Notes: a model not told the origin generated them from the sequence alone. DNA of 64,000 bases from Paraspadella gotoi (GCA_051294375.1 CM119264.1:26975659-27039658), one strand, 5' to 3'; numbered from the stretch's first letter, positions 26,824 through 38,751 are shown. Numbers and translations: made by a program.

Positions 26824-27772
26824 CAGCAACAACAAAAACAGCTGACCCCGTCAACCGAATCAAGTGACCACAAAAATCTGGTTTTAGTCCCCGAGAAAGT
26901 CCAGTCCATCAAATTTGGGTGAAGAGCTGCTAAGAAAACCAAAAAAAGAAGGTGAGGATTTATGGCGGAAAACTTCATCAATAATTTCTTGTATCTTTGA
27001 AAACTCTTTGGTTATAATTTGGAATTTTGGTGGTAATTTGGAGATGATTATTTGCGAGCTCGTTCAAATCGAAACGAGACAAAACGATTTATATTTATAT
27101 TTCTGTATCAACCGTTTATTTTTTTTTCCTTCTTATTTCTTATTGTTAGCTAAATGACTTCTTCTTCATCGCTATCGTTTTTTCAATTAAAGCGACTTGT
27201 TTATCTCATCTGTAAACCTTCAGTGATTGCTTAGTTTCCGTTAGACTTTCTTCTTTGGTTTTAACCTTTCCTTATTTATGTATTTCCTTTTACTTTTTTT
27301 GCCGTTTGTTTTTCCTGCTCGCGGTTTTTAGTTGCGACTGTTTGTTTATTTTCCTCATTCATTTCTCTTCTTTCTTTCCTTTCCTCCTTTTTTTCCTTTC
27401 CTCCGCCCGGATTTTTCTTTCTTTCCTCTAAATCCTCCTCCGAGAAATGATTTATAACTCGACTCTTTTTTCTCTTTTTCTTTTGTTTACTGAAAAAAGA
27501 GACAATTTTTTTTCCCCTGGAAGAAAGACGCGAATCTTTAATCTTTCAGAGAACCCAAGTCTGCAAAAGCCGCCAAAAGCCGCCAAAAGCCGCCAAATGA
27601 CAACGAGACCGACATCTATCTGCTACTAAAGCCCTCGGCCGACCGTCTCTCCTCAAGCCGACAAAAAATCGAGGATCCGACGATGTTTCCGCTGCGTCTG
27701 CCAGCGAAGATGGCGCCGACAAATAAGGAAACGCCGCTGGAGGCGTCGTCGTCGTTGTCGCGCGTCGATTGA
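26824..27772 (+). CDS. Candidate two-exon coding fragment (C-terminal part of an unknown protein)
   Basis: Exon a, about 26,824-26,918, reads QQQQKQLTPSTESS and onward to a hydrophilic stretch ending KFG, then a GTGAAG donor in phase 2. Exon b, 27,550-27,772, begins after ATCTTTCAG and needs exactly phase 2. It continues in frame through a Lys/Ala-rich segment made by three GCCGCCAAAA units, then NDNETDIYLLLKPSADR, and stops at TGA 27,770-27,772. Joined, they give about 106 residues with no stop. The start of exon a is unclear: the frame is closed by TGA just upstream, so an acceptor at GGCAG 26,822-26,826 would be needed. A minus-strand frame over exon b (27,616-27,846) is also open and cannot be excluded. 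No domain recognised. Confidence 0.35.
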
Positions 27773-28204
27773 CCACCGGAAGTAGCGCCGGCGTTGGACG
27801 CACTCCAATTCACTGAGTTTTTCATCTCTTGAATCGTGAGTTTCACCGCGCCTTCTCCACGTCATCGACGCGCCAACGTTGCGCCACCAGCTAACAGAGG
27901 GCGCCCTTTTTTTTCGGATTTGAGTCGCGCGTCCCAATCAAAGATTTTCACTCATCGATTTCGGCCTCATTTTCATCTCACATTTTCACATTTCACATCT
28001 CTCTCTCTCTCGCTCAAGCGATTCGCCTTCATCCCCTCTAGGCCTCTATTCCCGCTTCCCGCCATCTCATCCCAGCTCCGCTTCCCGTCTCATCCCGGGC
28101 ACGCCCACTTCCGTCCCGTTGGCGGAGCGTCCCTCAGTTTTATCGCCTTCTTTCTTGATTTATTACGACTGCCTCTCTCTCTCTCTCTTCTCTCTCTCTC
28201 TTCT

Positions 28205-28241
<37 letters not shown>

Positions 28242-28428
28242 AAGAAGAAAAAAGAAAAAGCAAACAAAAGAAAATAAAGACAACAAAAGTGAGCGGTTAC
28301 AAAAGCGAAGGCGGGATTTTCCGGTTAGACGCCTCCTTTCAAAGCGCTAACCACTCCCCCCTCCGACGCCGCTAAACTTGGTACTTTCCACGATTTTATG
28401 TGTTAGTTACTGCGTTTGTTGTTTCCTT

Positions 28429-28462
<34 letters not shown>

Positions 28463-30659
28463 CCTCTTAGGAGAGATATTGTTTTTGTGCGAAAAAAAAC
28501 CATCTAATATTAAAAAAAAAAAAAAAAAATTTATTTAAAAAAAAATTCAAGGACCGAAACCCAAAAAAAGTGACGTCTATTTTGCAAAATTCGACGAAAT
28601 TATATCTCGATGACTAAAAGTTTCACCAAACAAATGATCATTTCGATTTAATCTTGTATGCGTGGCGTTGAAAAAGGAGCAACCAACAAAGATATGAACA
28701 ATAAAATAAACAATTACTATTAAAATAAAAATATTAAGAAATTCTCGGTTCGTGCATTAGATTTCCCTCCTGTATCCCCACTCATCGTTTTGCTATTCAC
28801 AAAACGGAGACAGAGACGCCTCTCACTCTCTGTTCTCCGTCTCTCCCTCTCTATCGCGCGCGCGTTCAAGCTTCGTATTAATTTTTAAAAAATGAACAAA
28901 CGTTAACATACTAACATTCCCTCTTCGTTATCTTTTTTTTTTTTTCAAAATCGCGCGCGACGATTTTTGTTTCCCGCGCGAATTTCGAATTTTCGTTTTT
29001 CTTTCTCGTTTTTCTTTCTCTGGTCTATCTCGCTTCTCTCACTCTTTTTTTTATCACAACTGGGCTTATCACAACCCTCGCTCACTCACGCCGATCACCG
29101 GACCTTCCATATCATTAAATTCCGCTTCCATATCATTCGGAGTCATCTAAAAGTCGTTTCCGAACGGAGCTCCTTTTTTGCTCCAGTCCTTTGGCTCCAC
29201 TCCTTTGGCCAATCTCCTTCGACTCCTTTCGCTCATCACTACTTTTTTTTCCGATTTACTCAAGCAACTTCGTCTTCGATAAAAAGGGTGAGGAAAGGGT
29301 GATAACAGGGTGAGGAAAGAATGATGAAACAGGGTGCTAAAATAATTATTAAAACGAGTATAATGTGAGTTTAAATTGAAAGGAAAAAAAATATTCGGCT
29401 AAGGTCAATTCTTAGTAAATATTATTTAATATTATTATTAGTTAGACGATTTTTAAATAATCTACTCCGGTTATATTTTACAAAAGCTCCCCTTCTCCAC
29501 TTAATGTTTTCAATAGGGGTTAGGTTAAAGATTAGTTAATGGTTATAGATTTAGGGGTAAGGGTCAAATATTAGATTAGGGATTAAATTAGAGATTCGAG
29601 ATAATGGTTCTTTTGGAAAAAAGCGCCAACCTTTAAATAATAAACACAAAGCATCCGGTTTATTGCCCTTTCCTTTAAAAAAAAAGTTGTTAGTGAAAAA
29701 ATTTTAACCTATTTTACTCAACCACGAAAAAAATTCCCTCGAAACTTGACTATTATAAAATAAACCAAGAAAATAAAAATAAAATAAAATCGTTCGCACA
29801 CGAAAAAAAGAAACTCACAGTCAAATCCCGTTTTTCTGCTCAAAAAAAACAAAAAACAAACAAAAAACAAAAACAAACAAAAATCTCGCCACCTAAATAT
29901 TTTTAAAAATCGTAATCAACATTTCCGTGACTTTTCGTAACCATCATCTAGTCGTTAGCAAGAAAACAAAATTTTGAAAACGAAAAATAAAAACAAAAAA
30001 GCCAGCAAAACAAACAATCGAAATCGAAACCAACTTCGTCGCCATCTTTGATTTTTTTCTCTCGTTCATACGTATTTCTCCGCCATCTTCTCCTTCGAAT
30101 CTTCCCGCCAAAATGATGAAATAATAAAAAAAGAGTTGGAATTTAAAAAAAAAAATCATCGAAAAATCGAATTAAAAAAATCGAAATTCGAAAAAAAAAC
30201 GACCTCTAGTCAGAAATTCGAGAACAAAAATATCGAAATCAAAATCCGAACAAAAGACAAAGGACAAAAGACTCTCTTCCGCTTCGATTTGTTTCCAAGT
30301 CAAGATCCAGTTTTCCTCGGTTAAGCGAATCGCGTTTCAGGTGGGGGACCGGGGATTGTTGGGGATTTTGAGTTGTGGGGAANNNNNNNNNNACTCTGGG
30401 TAGTGGGGAATTTCGGGATGTGGTGAAGTTGAGTGTGGGAAATGGGAGAATTTGTGGTGAGGGGAATGTGGAGATTGCGAATTCTCAAATGAGGATGTGG
30501 GGAGAGATTACGTCAGTTCGGGAGTGAGATGGGTAAAAGGTGAAACTTGTGAGAAATGGAGAAAGATTTTTGGCGTGTGAATGAATAGGCAGATGGGAAA
30601 TGGCGGAGACCGAAAATATAAGAGACGGACGAGTTATGTTTAAGCTATTTGCACGTAGT
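27773..30659. other. Long non-coding stretch
   Basis: Includes CT-rich arrays at 28,170-28,241 and 28,431-28,461, a CGCGCGCGCG run near 28,856, degenerate TTAGGG-like words at 29,513-29,600, A-rich DNA at 29,680-30,260, and a 10-N gap at 30,383-30,392. I see no gene I can support. Confidence 0.5.
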
Positions 30660-30667
30660 TGAATTTT

Positions 30668-30770
30668 ATTGATCTAGTAAAATTGTTTGACAAAGAAGAA
30701 CTCTGACCCATTTTGATCTAGTATAATTGTTTGACAAAGAAGAACTCTGACAAAGAACTCTGACCCATTT
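30668..30770 (+). repeat. 44-bp tandem duplication just upstream of a splice acceptor
   Basis: GATCTAGTA-AATTGTTTGAC followed by AAAGAAGAACTCTGAC occurs at 30,671 and again at 30,715. Within the second unit the CAAAGAA(GAA)CTCTGAC part is repeated once more. The last unit ends in CCCATTTTCAG. Confidence 0.9.
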
Positions 30771-30774
30771 TCAG

Positions 30775-30838
30775 AATGAGTTACACGATGGAGGATCCTT
30801 CGCAACAGTACTACGTCCCTCCCCCATCTCGCCCCAAG
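30775..30838 (+). CDS. Candidate first coding exon of an unknown gene
   Basis: After a CCCATTTTCAG acceptor, ATG at 30,776 opens 21 codons reading MSYTMEDPSQQYYVPPPSRP then Lys, up to a strong GTAAGTT donor in phase 0. Good acceptor, good donor and an immediate ATG suggest a 5' UTR intron followed by a short start-codon exon. The next exon cannot be identified with confidence. One possible but distant partner is the phase-0 exon at 38,053. The Tyr/Pro-rich start belongs to no family I recognise. Confidence 0.45.
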
Positions 30839-32644
30839 GTAAGTTATTCCTTTTCAATTACTCCTTACCTTTCTTGGGATTAGGGGCCAAGAATGGAAGT
30901 ATGTCGCCAAGCTTGAGAGGGTTGGTTTTTTTTTAGAGGGAGAAAGAGGAGAGAGAAGAGAAGAGAGAGAGAGAGAGAGAGAGAGATAGGAGATACCGTT
31001 CATGCCATGATCGAAAAAGCGCTTGTCTCAGCAATATGACAATAAACTACCATAGCTTTAAAAACATCTATAAAAAAAATTTAGAGTTTCGTGTTGATCA
31101 AAAAAAAAATAATAAGATGCTTCTTTTAAAGAACGAAGCTGCTGTGGCGAATCCTAAATTAGCCTCCCGTATAGCTTAGTATAAGTCAGCTTGTCCCATT
31201 GACTTGGTCAGTCAGTCAATGATCACGCTGTTTAAAAGTGTGATTGGTCTGTATAAGCACGTTAATGATATTGGGTGGTTACTGCAGTCCAAAGCCCTGA
31301 GCGCCAGCTGTCGGGAGATGCCTCAAATCCCTGGCTTCCTACTTGTTCCCTCACAGCTCTCATTTATTTTATATCATAACTACCTAAAAATAAATTTGAT
31401 TTAGTATTAATGAAACAACCGACCGAATGACTGACCGACCGAGAATCCGAGGTCATCCCTGAGCCGGAAGGTCACGAGAACGAGGCAGGCGCTGGGAAGG
31501 TCAGTCATTGTTTTTATCGTAAAACGCATAGAAAATATTATCGTCTGATTATCATTTGAAGTTTTTAATTATTGGACAAGGTGAGAGTATTAATTATTAA
31601 TTCAGTAGCAATTAATGCGAAATAAACTTAGTGCTTTTGAATGTTACGAGAATCTTTGTATAGCCAAAAAACCTTAAAGACCAAAATGTGATAATGGGAA
31701 CGAAGATTGAACGGAACGGAAAGAAAATTGGAGGAAAAAGAAGGAAAGAAAATTGGAGGAAAAAGAAACCCGGAAAATTGGAGGAAAGAAACTGACTGAA
31801 AAAATCGAGGGAAAGACCAGGCGAAATAATTTGGGGGCGGGGAAGCGAATGAAGGCCGGTCTGACGAGAAAGATGATTTTAATAGAAGGAAGAGGAAAAA
31901 AGGAAAGGAAAAAGAAGGAAAGGAAAAAAAGGAAAGGAGAGAGAAGGGTTGTTTAATGGTTGTTTAAATTTTTTAAAAGAAGCCAAAACCCCAAGGAAAG
32001 AAAAAGGAAAGAAAACAAATAAAAGAAAAGGAAAAGAGTGGAGAATAAAAAGATGAAAAAAAAGAAAAGAGAGAAGGAAAATAAAAGAGGTAATGAATGA
32101 AAAGAAAACAGGAAAGGAAAGGAAAAAGAAATTCTGTGTGTGAATCCGCGTTGACATTGTGTTGAGTAATCCGGATTCGGTCAAAAAAATGTAAGTTTAT
32201 TTCTTGACAACTAAATCTATTTCAATATCTTCCGCAGTTAAAATTCAAAAAATGCCATGAAATTTTCGAAAACCCGAGTCATTCTCAAATCTAATCTGTA
32301 TTGATCTGAAACTTGTTTTAGAGTTTTATGGATGAAAAAAAAAAGAAAAATTTGCTTTTATAACTTGTAAAATACAATCACTTGAAACTTCAAGTAGAGA
32401 CAAATAAAGAAAGAAGATTGCTTTATGCTTAAATATACCCATTAAGATAATTTCATAAGCCATAATATGAACATCTTTCCAAAACTTTTTTTTTCTTTGT
32501 TTGCGGATAATTTGAAGATCTTTACAAAACTGTTTTGAACTACGATTTCACTACCAACAATATTGCCAACGATTATGTATAATTGTATATATTAATCGAT
32601 CCCCGCTCGTCAGTCCCCACCCCTTTCCCGATCCCCAACCAACT
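30839..32644. other. Non-coding DNA or introns
   Basis: GA-rich tract at 30,940-30,987. 31,160-31,400 is non-repetitive and unassigned. 31,420-31,500 has GACC words and a short open stretch ending at a GTCAGT donor-like site. Purine-rich DNA covers 31,690-32,130. No exon chain could be built. Confidence 0.4.
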
Positions 32645-35590
32645 TCACAACTCGTCCCCTCTCTTCGGTCTCCCCGACCCTTCCCCCACGCCCCTCTTCG
32701 GCGACCCCCAATGTCCCGTCGACACCCCCTCTTCCCGTCGTCTTCCCAATTGTTTCGCTTCGTCGAAGAGTTTGAAGAATTCCTGGTGTAGCTCCTCCAA
32801 CTCCTTCCAACCTTCCGTCGACACCTTCTCCAACTCTGAAGGATCGACGAAGTCGTCGGCGTCAGCGTCGAGCCGATCGAAGATGCGGCGAATGAGTTCG
32901 TCCGCGCTACGAGAGAGGGAGCGAGGGGCGCCTGAAGGGAGAGGGCGTTGGCGGAAAGGGGAAGATGTTCGTTCGGGTTAAGAAGGAATTTCCTTTATTG
33001 AATTGACCTGGACTAATTATAGTAAGAATAAAAAATTAAATATTTACTAAGCGTTTATTACGTACATTTCATTTATCCCATATTAGGTTAAATTTATAAT
33101 ATACGTAATTTTTTTTTATTAAATAATTCATTAATTTATTCCTTTGTCAAACTCATATTTAACCTTTTTTTTACTTATCCCATATTAATTATTCTTGATC
33201 CTCATCGTGATAGAATTTTTTTTGTTTATTAAATCAGACTTTTTTCTGTAATGCTAATTATACTGTACCCAGAAAGGGACGGTCATCATCGTAGTCATCA
33301 AAGGTGTAGATGTCGTGGAAGGCTTCAAAGCTGCGCCCTTTCTTGACGACCTCTTGCATCTGCTCCTTCATCGTGCTAATTTTCTCATAGCTCCAGTTGA
33401 CGTCCGCTAGAGTCGGGTTAGAGCTTGGTGGAGCGGCTTGGCAGAAATCCTCGTTCGTCTGTCCCCTCAGAGATGGATTAGAAAAGGTGCAGTGAGTAAA
33501 AGGAGTTGGACAGATGTAGCTCAAGGAATCATTGCTGGGTTTCAAGTATTAGCGGCGAAAGGAAGCAAAAAGTAAAATTGGGAGTGGAAGAAAAACAATG
33601 AGTTTAAAAACAAACCAAAGCCGACCAAAAAAAAAACCAAAGACAGCAAAAAAAAACCAAAACCGACAAAAACAAACCAAAGCCGACAAAAACACAAACA
33701 AAATCACTCAAAAAACAAAACGCCGACAAAACCAACCAAGGGCGACCAAAAAACACCTCTACATCCGGCGGGCCTCTCCAGAAGAAACCGAGGGCGATGT
33801 TGCGTTGGGCCTCGTAGCCGATTTGACGAACGAATTCCCGAGGGACGTAGAGACAGTCGCCGGCGGAGAGGTCGGCCACGAGGTATTCCGCGACGGAAGC
33901 GACGTTGGGATTAGAGATGAAGTCGACTGAATCGACGTCGATCGAAGAGACTAAACCGTCGACGCGATCCAGAGTGAAAGAGGGGAATCTTTGGGAGAAA
34001 TAAGGGGGAGGAGGCTCGGTTTAGCGAGCTCGTTATATCGAATAAAAAATAAAAACATAAAAATGAAGAGACGGTAATTATTGTTACGAGTTAGTAACAG
34101 AAGCATTCATTATAAGTAGTCCCCGAGCTTCGAATCGGGCAGTAACACGATGTTACAGGCGGGTTAAGAGCCCCGTCCCTCTTAACTGCTTGGCGACCAC
34201 CGGGCTAGAACCCGGGACCTTTGGGTTGGGAGGCGAATAACTTGCCTCCTGCACCAATGGCCCCTGATGAACGGTTGGTGGATTTTAGTCCAGCATAAAA
34301 GATAAATTTGAAATTTAATATTTAAATTTTTAAAATTTAGGATTTAAAATTTTGTTTATAATTGATAACTTACTTCTAATTAAAAATCGATTAACAATAA
34401 AAAAAATTGGTTTGTTTATTTGTTCCTTATTACCATAAAAATTCGTTCTGTATATAATTAAAAATTTTTAATTTAGTTACATTGGCAAATTAATCTTATA
34501 TCTCCTTGAAACAGTCAAGGTAAGTTCCATCTTGACTCACTTTCCGGTATCGACCATTATGATCCTCCGGTTGCCACTGACGACGCAATCGATGTTGTCC
34601 GCCGGCTCCAAGTGAACCAAACCCCGTCTGCCCACCGACGACATCCACAGGGTGTTCCAAGTTAGGTGGGGATGAACATCCGGACACTGGAAACGGTTTA
34701 AGAAATAGTTAAATACGTATTTTATAAATTATTTTATCTTCCTTCTCCGATAGGCCGCTATAGGGTAAAAGCCAATCTTAGAAAACATTAGTTCATTGAC
34801 ATATAAACTAACCCTAAGCGGGGCTGGAAGCGGGACGTCGGTTCTGAGGAATTGAGGACACTTGTCGACCAAATGAACCGGGAGCTCGTGGTACTTTGCT
34901 AAAAATAGATAGAAGGGAACGTTGTACTTTTCTTGCTCACGAAATTCTTTGCTCGCCGCCTGCACTTCGACGTCTGTTCCTTCGGGAGGAATTAGCTGCC
35001 TGGAAAAAAATAAAGTTTGAATGATTATAGATTATTATTATTATTATTAATGATTATACGAATGCTAATTTGAAACTATCTATTTTAATTATCAAAAATC
35101 TAATTTCTTTACTTGTTGATAGAAATGATGTAACTTATAAAACTAAGACTACGTATCGAAAAACTTTTATAATATCAAGTTGAAGCGAAAGCGAAAAAGG
35201 TTTGCTTTAGGAAATTTATATTGATATAACTGTTCCTCCAAGGCCCAACGCACCTCAAGTAATCATCCTCCCAAAACTGGAAAGCCTTCGATTCATTGAA
35301 GGCCGACTTGAAAATGACCGGACGAGACGGACGAACGAATCGAGCGAAGAATTCCGCCGGCGTCGGGAACCCCTTCATCGAGGCAACCGGAGGGCGGGAG
35401 CCGGCGGCCGGGTCGCCAAAAGGGAGGAGGTGGCCTGAGGAAGAGTTTGGGCGGTTAGAGATTTATACACAACATTTAAAGCAATTAAAGTTGTTTATAG
35501 TCGACACTTACCTGGGTGAGGACTGTCCGAGGCATGGATTAAATACCCAACGGATGTCAGCAACAGCATCGAATGCAACAGGACAGTCAT
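32645..35590 (-). CDS. ER-lumen JmjC (cupin-8) and EF-hand protein, seven exons
   Basis: Exons on the minus strand: 35,590-35,512; 35,434-35,254; 34,999-34,813; 34,686-34,541; 33,988-33,763; about 33,534-33,269; 32,931-32,645 (stop TGA). About 458 residues. All junctions agree in GT-AG and phase except exon 5 to 6: the natural donor (GAT|GTAGAG) is phase 0 but exon 6 needs phase 2, so a donor a few bases later, a missed exon or a base error is likely. Residues 1-20 form a signal peptide (MTVLLHSMLLL...). Residues 40-273 form a JmjC/cupin-8 domain: FPTPAEFFARFVRPSRPV, VDKCPQFLRTDVPLP, the metal site GLVHLEPADN (H174, E176) and AGDCLYVPREFVRQI. In the last block Arg252 occupies the usual third ligand His. 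The last exon has an EF-hand loop DADADDFVDPSE and ends RGDEL, close to a KDEL-type ER signal. Sequons NES and NDS fit a secretory route. Known relatives hydroxylate protein side chains; activity here is doubtful. Confidence 0.8.
34117..34270 (-). mobile_element. tRNA-derived SINE, copy 2, in intron 4 of the JmjC gene
   Basis: The reverse complement matches the element at 5455-5615 in all main blocks. It has an A-box-like TGGTGCAGGAGG and a B-box-like GGGTTCTAGCCC, followed by GGGACGGGGC and the GCCCGATTCGAAGCTCGGG hairpin-like end. It lies in the 552-bp intron between exons 4 and 5, in the same orientation as the gene. Confidence 0.75.
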
Positions 35591-36339
35591 GTTGAGCGAG
35601 AAACGTTTAATAAATAATAAATTGTGCTAAAAATAAATCGAAACGGATCAAATCGTGACAAAAAGAAAATATACGATTTATTATTGTAAACAAGAATCAA
35701 TCGAGCTAACTTGTGGCGTCCAAAATGCCACTGTTTTTACGAAAGGACAACCGATATCCTTGTCTTTTTTTAATTTTTTAATTCGGATTTAGATTCGGAG
35801 ATGAACGATTTTAAGATCAGCGAATCCGCGGTCTTAGACTCGAATTCGCTTCAAATTTTCAGAATCCCAAGAATAAATTTCGAGAAACAGGTTTTTCGTT
35901 TTTTTCGATTTAACCTTAATCTCGGTTAAAACCTGTTCTCTACATTCTCTACAATTAAAATATTAATTTTTGTAGTGATTGAAACCTGAATGCTGAGTTT
36001 TAAGGTTAAATTACAGTTTAAAGAAACATCTCTTTTCTCTTTCTCTTTATAATCGTTCTATGTTGTACCTACTTCAATAATTAAGCACAACAATTAGTGA
36101 TTATGTGTAATATTTTATTCCTTTTTACCTCTATGTCCTGCAATGTGATTATCTTGTAAGAGTGAAGGAGGCCTTAAACCACCAAAGCCTGTCCAAAGTC
36201 AGGGGCAAGATAGCTTATTTATTAAATGAATGGATATTTTTTTATATTGGTTGTACCAATTTCATAGCGTGAGAGGCTCTTTAGCGAAACCCAAACTGAC
36301 ACCTGCCGGAAGCAGTAATGTTAATTGCGGAAACGCGTC

Positions 36340-36361
36340 GTCGTCGTCGCCGCCGCCGCCG

Positions 36362-36396
<35 letters not shown>

Positions 36397-36418
36397 GCCG
36401 CCGCCACCGCCGCCGGCC
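36340..36418 (+). repeat. (GCC)n microsatellite
   Basis: About 26 triplets of mostly CCG/GCC with some GTC and CAC interruptions. It gives a polyproline run in one plus-strand frame. Confidence 0.95.
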
Positions 36419-37107
36419 ACCGTGGTCTGTTTTATTAAGATTCAAAGAAAGGATTCTTCTCTTGTATGCATTCTGACTATTATTTTCCTTTTTATTAACC
36501 TTTGTTCCACATGGAATGTTGCAAGAGACGGGTCGGGTCTCTCCAAATACGCACTAATAATAATTAATCTTTTTTTTTATCAATTGGCTTTACGAGGAAA
36601 GAACATGGTAAAATGTTGTAGAAATCAAAGACGTAACCGATAAACTGGTCAAAGATTCTGACAGAGAAAGTCATCTCATCCCGAAAAACCAAGCGGTGAT
36701 TTTATGAAGTTCGGCCTCAAAACTCATAACCCCGATTTCAATATTCCCTCAAATGTCCATTGGACCAATTTATTTTTTCTTTTATTTATATTCAATTTCT
36801 TTTCTTTTTTTCTTTTTCCCTTTCTTATTTGCTCTTTCTTTCTCTCGAATTTCGAAATATCGGAGCACGTTAGGGCGGCTCGAAAACGGCTCATCCCCGC
36901 ACGCAACCGAGTTCCCAATTTTGTGTCGAATGCAGCCAAAGGTCAGGACCTCGAGCGCAGTCCTCCTCCCGAATTACGACGTCCACACAAATTAGCGCTA
37001 TCTAGCGGATAATGCGGAAAAAAAAGTTTTAGAAGTAGGAAACTTTAGAGTAAAACAAAAGACTTTAATGTACCCTTGAACATCGGACACGATTTCAAAG
37101 TTTTTCA

Positions 37108-37108
37108 A

Positions 37109-37156
<48 letters not shown>

Positions 37157-37172
37157 CTCTCTCTCCTCTCTC

Positions 37173-37220
<48 letters not shown>
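37108..37220. repeat. (TC)n array
   Basis: TC dinucleotides with a few TATC and CCTC interruptions. Confidence 0.95.
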
Positions 37221-37222
<2 letters not shown>

Positions 37223-38052
37223 GTTGTAACGCCTATCGAAGCCTCTGGTCACGAACGGCTGAGGATGATGACACTCGACACCTCCGAAGGGGCATTTCGT
37301 CTTCATCTTCGTCGTCGTCGTCGTCGTCTCTCGTCGTCGTCGTCTACAATCTTTTTGAGATCGAAATCATTGACATCGTTTCGGTTCCACGCTTTTTTTT
37401 TCTCCACCAGGTTTTTTTTCAACTCAGCATCTGTCGGAATTAAACCTTAGTTTTCTTCGATGTTTGGTTATATTTTTGCGAATACAAAGATTCTTTAAAT
37501 ACATCATGCTTTCGTTGTTATTCGATGCGGAAATTCGCTTGTTTTCATTTGTCCGGCTTAGACCTACCTGGCAGTTGGGATTTATAAACATCGCATGGTC
37601 AACAAGTATACATACGTTTGAAATTTTTCGCTATTTTTCTTTTCTTTCCAGGACGCACTTTATTTTCTTGTGATTTTTCGTGACATTGTTTAAAAGAAAA
37701 AAAATCTAAAATTGTTTTCGATTTATTTTTATGTTGATTTATAAATATTTTTGACCGTCGAAATTCGATAGATGCCCATTATGAGTGAATAGAGGATACC
37801 ATCAAGAAATGTTTAGCAAAAACAAAACAGGTGATTAACGACTGGAGAAACAAATAATATTAACTTAAGTAAATCTCTGCATTACGATATCTTTTCTGTT
37901 TTGAATAACAAAGCGAGATTTATGAAAACGTATTCGAAATTTAATTAATGTTTATTACTATTTATAATATAAGTAATAAGTTCGTCTCGAACCATGAAAC
38001 ATAATTTTATGTACATGTATTAATATTATTATTATTATCATTATTTCCGCAG

Positions 38053-38148
38053 GCTCGCGATAAGCGTTTCTCTTTTGTTAATCCGGCCACTAAACCGACT
38101 TTATCTCTGAGAGGTCGCAATCAGTGTGCGTCAACACTTCGCGTTTGA
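38053..38148 (+). CDS. Candidate terminal coding exon of an unknown gene
   Basis: After a TTTCCGCAG acceptor, 31 codons are open in phase 0 (ARDKRFSFVNPATKP, then LSLRGRNQ) to TGA at 38,146. The stop overlaps an AATAAA poly-A signal (TGAATAAA). Acceptor, open frame and poly-A signal support a 3' exon. The upstream partner is unknown. A short ATG-ATG-ATG-GTT-GTC followed by GTAAGT at 38,342-38,362 could be the start of a further gene, but this is too short to call. Confidence 0.3.
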   Translation, partial: ARDKRFSFVNPATKPTLSLRGRNQCASTLRV

Positions 38149-38700
38149 ATAAAAAACAAAAGACTCCGCGACTTCGTGTTAATTTTCTGATTGTGGACTT
38201 CATTGGAGATATAAAGTTGGAAAAAATAAAGCTGTAAAAATATACATTTAAAATCTACTATTAAAAATTCAACGCATCAATCACCATTCATAAGGATCAA
38301 TTTATAACGATTTCTACGTCATCTTCAATACAAAACGAGCAATGATGATGGTTGTCGTAAGTACCAAATTTTTAACTTATTATTTTTTCCATTGTATACG
38401 TTCTAGGATTTCCAATTTTAATGCGTTGTATTTTTCTGAAAAAACCAAAATATGTATAACTGACGATGCACAATAATTATGTCCGTAAATTTTACAAAAT
38501 GAAAAAAATTTAAAAAGATTTACTTTTGTACAAATAAAGATACTGGGTCCAAAAAACTACAGTTTTTGAAATAACTTCTTTTCAAACAGTATCCCTATTA
38601 CTAGTTTTAGTACTACTATTACTATTACTAGTATTAGTTTAGTCCTCGGCACAAGAAAAGTGAATGGTGCAAGTTTAGAGAAAAACCCTGCTGCGCTTTG

Positions 38701-38751
<51 letters not shown>

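Larger units (their letters stand above)
35591..38052. other. Intergenic DNA upstream of the JmjC gene
   Basis: AT-rich, with a GCC array (36,340-36,418) and a TC array (37,108-37,220). A plus-strand frame at 36,704-37,012 is hydrophobic then basic and is not supported as a gene. The promoter of the JmjC gene should lie just above 35,590, but no clear TATA box or initiator could be fixed. Confidence 0.45.

Noticed and set aside
36230-36643. Plus-strand frame with a polyproline run
   Set aside because: The run is a GCC microsatellite and the flanking parts lack any recognisable domain or splice signals.
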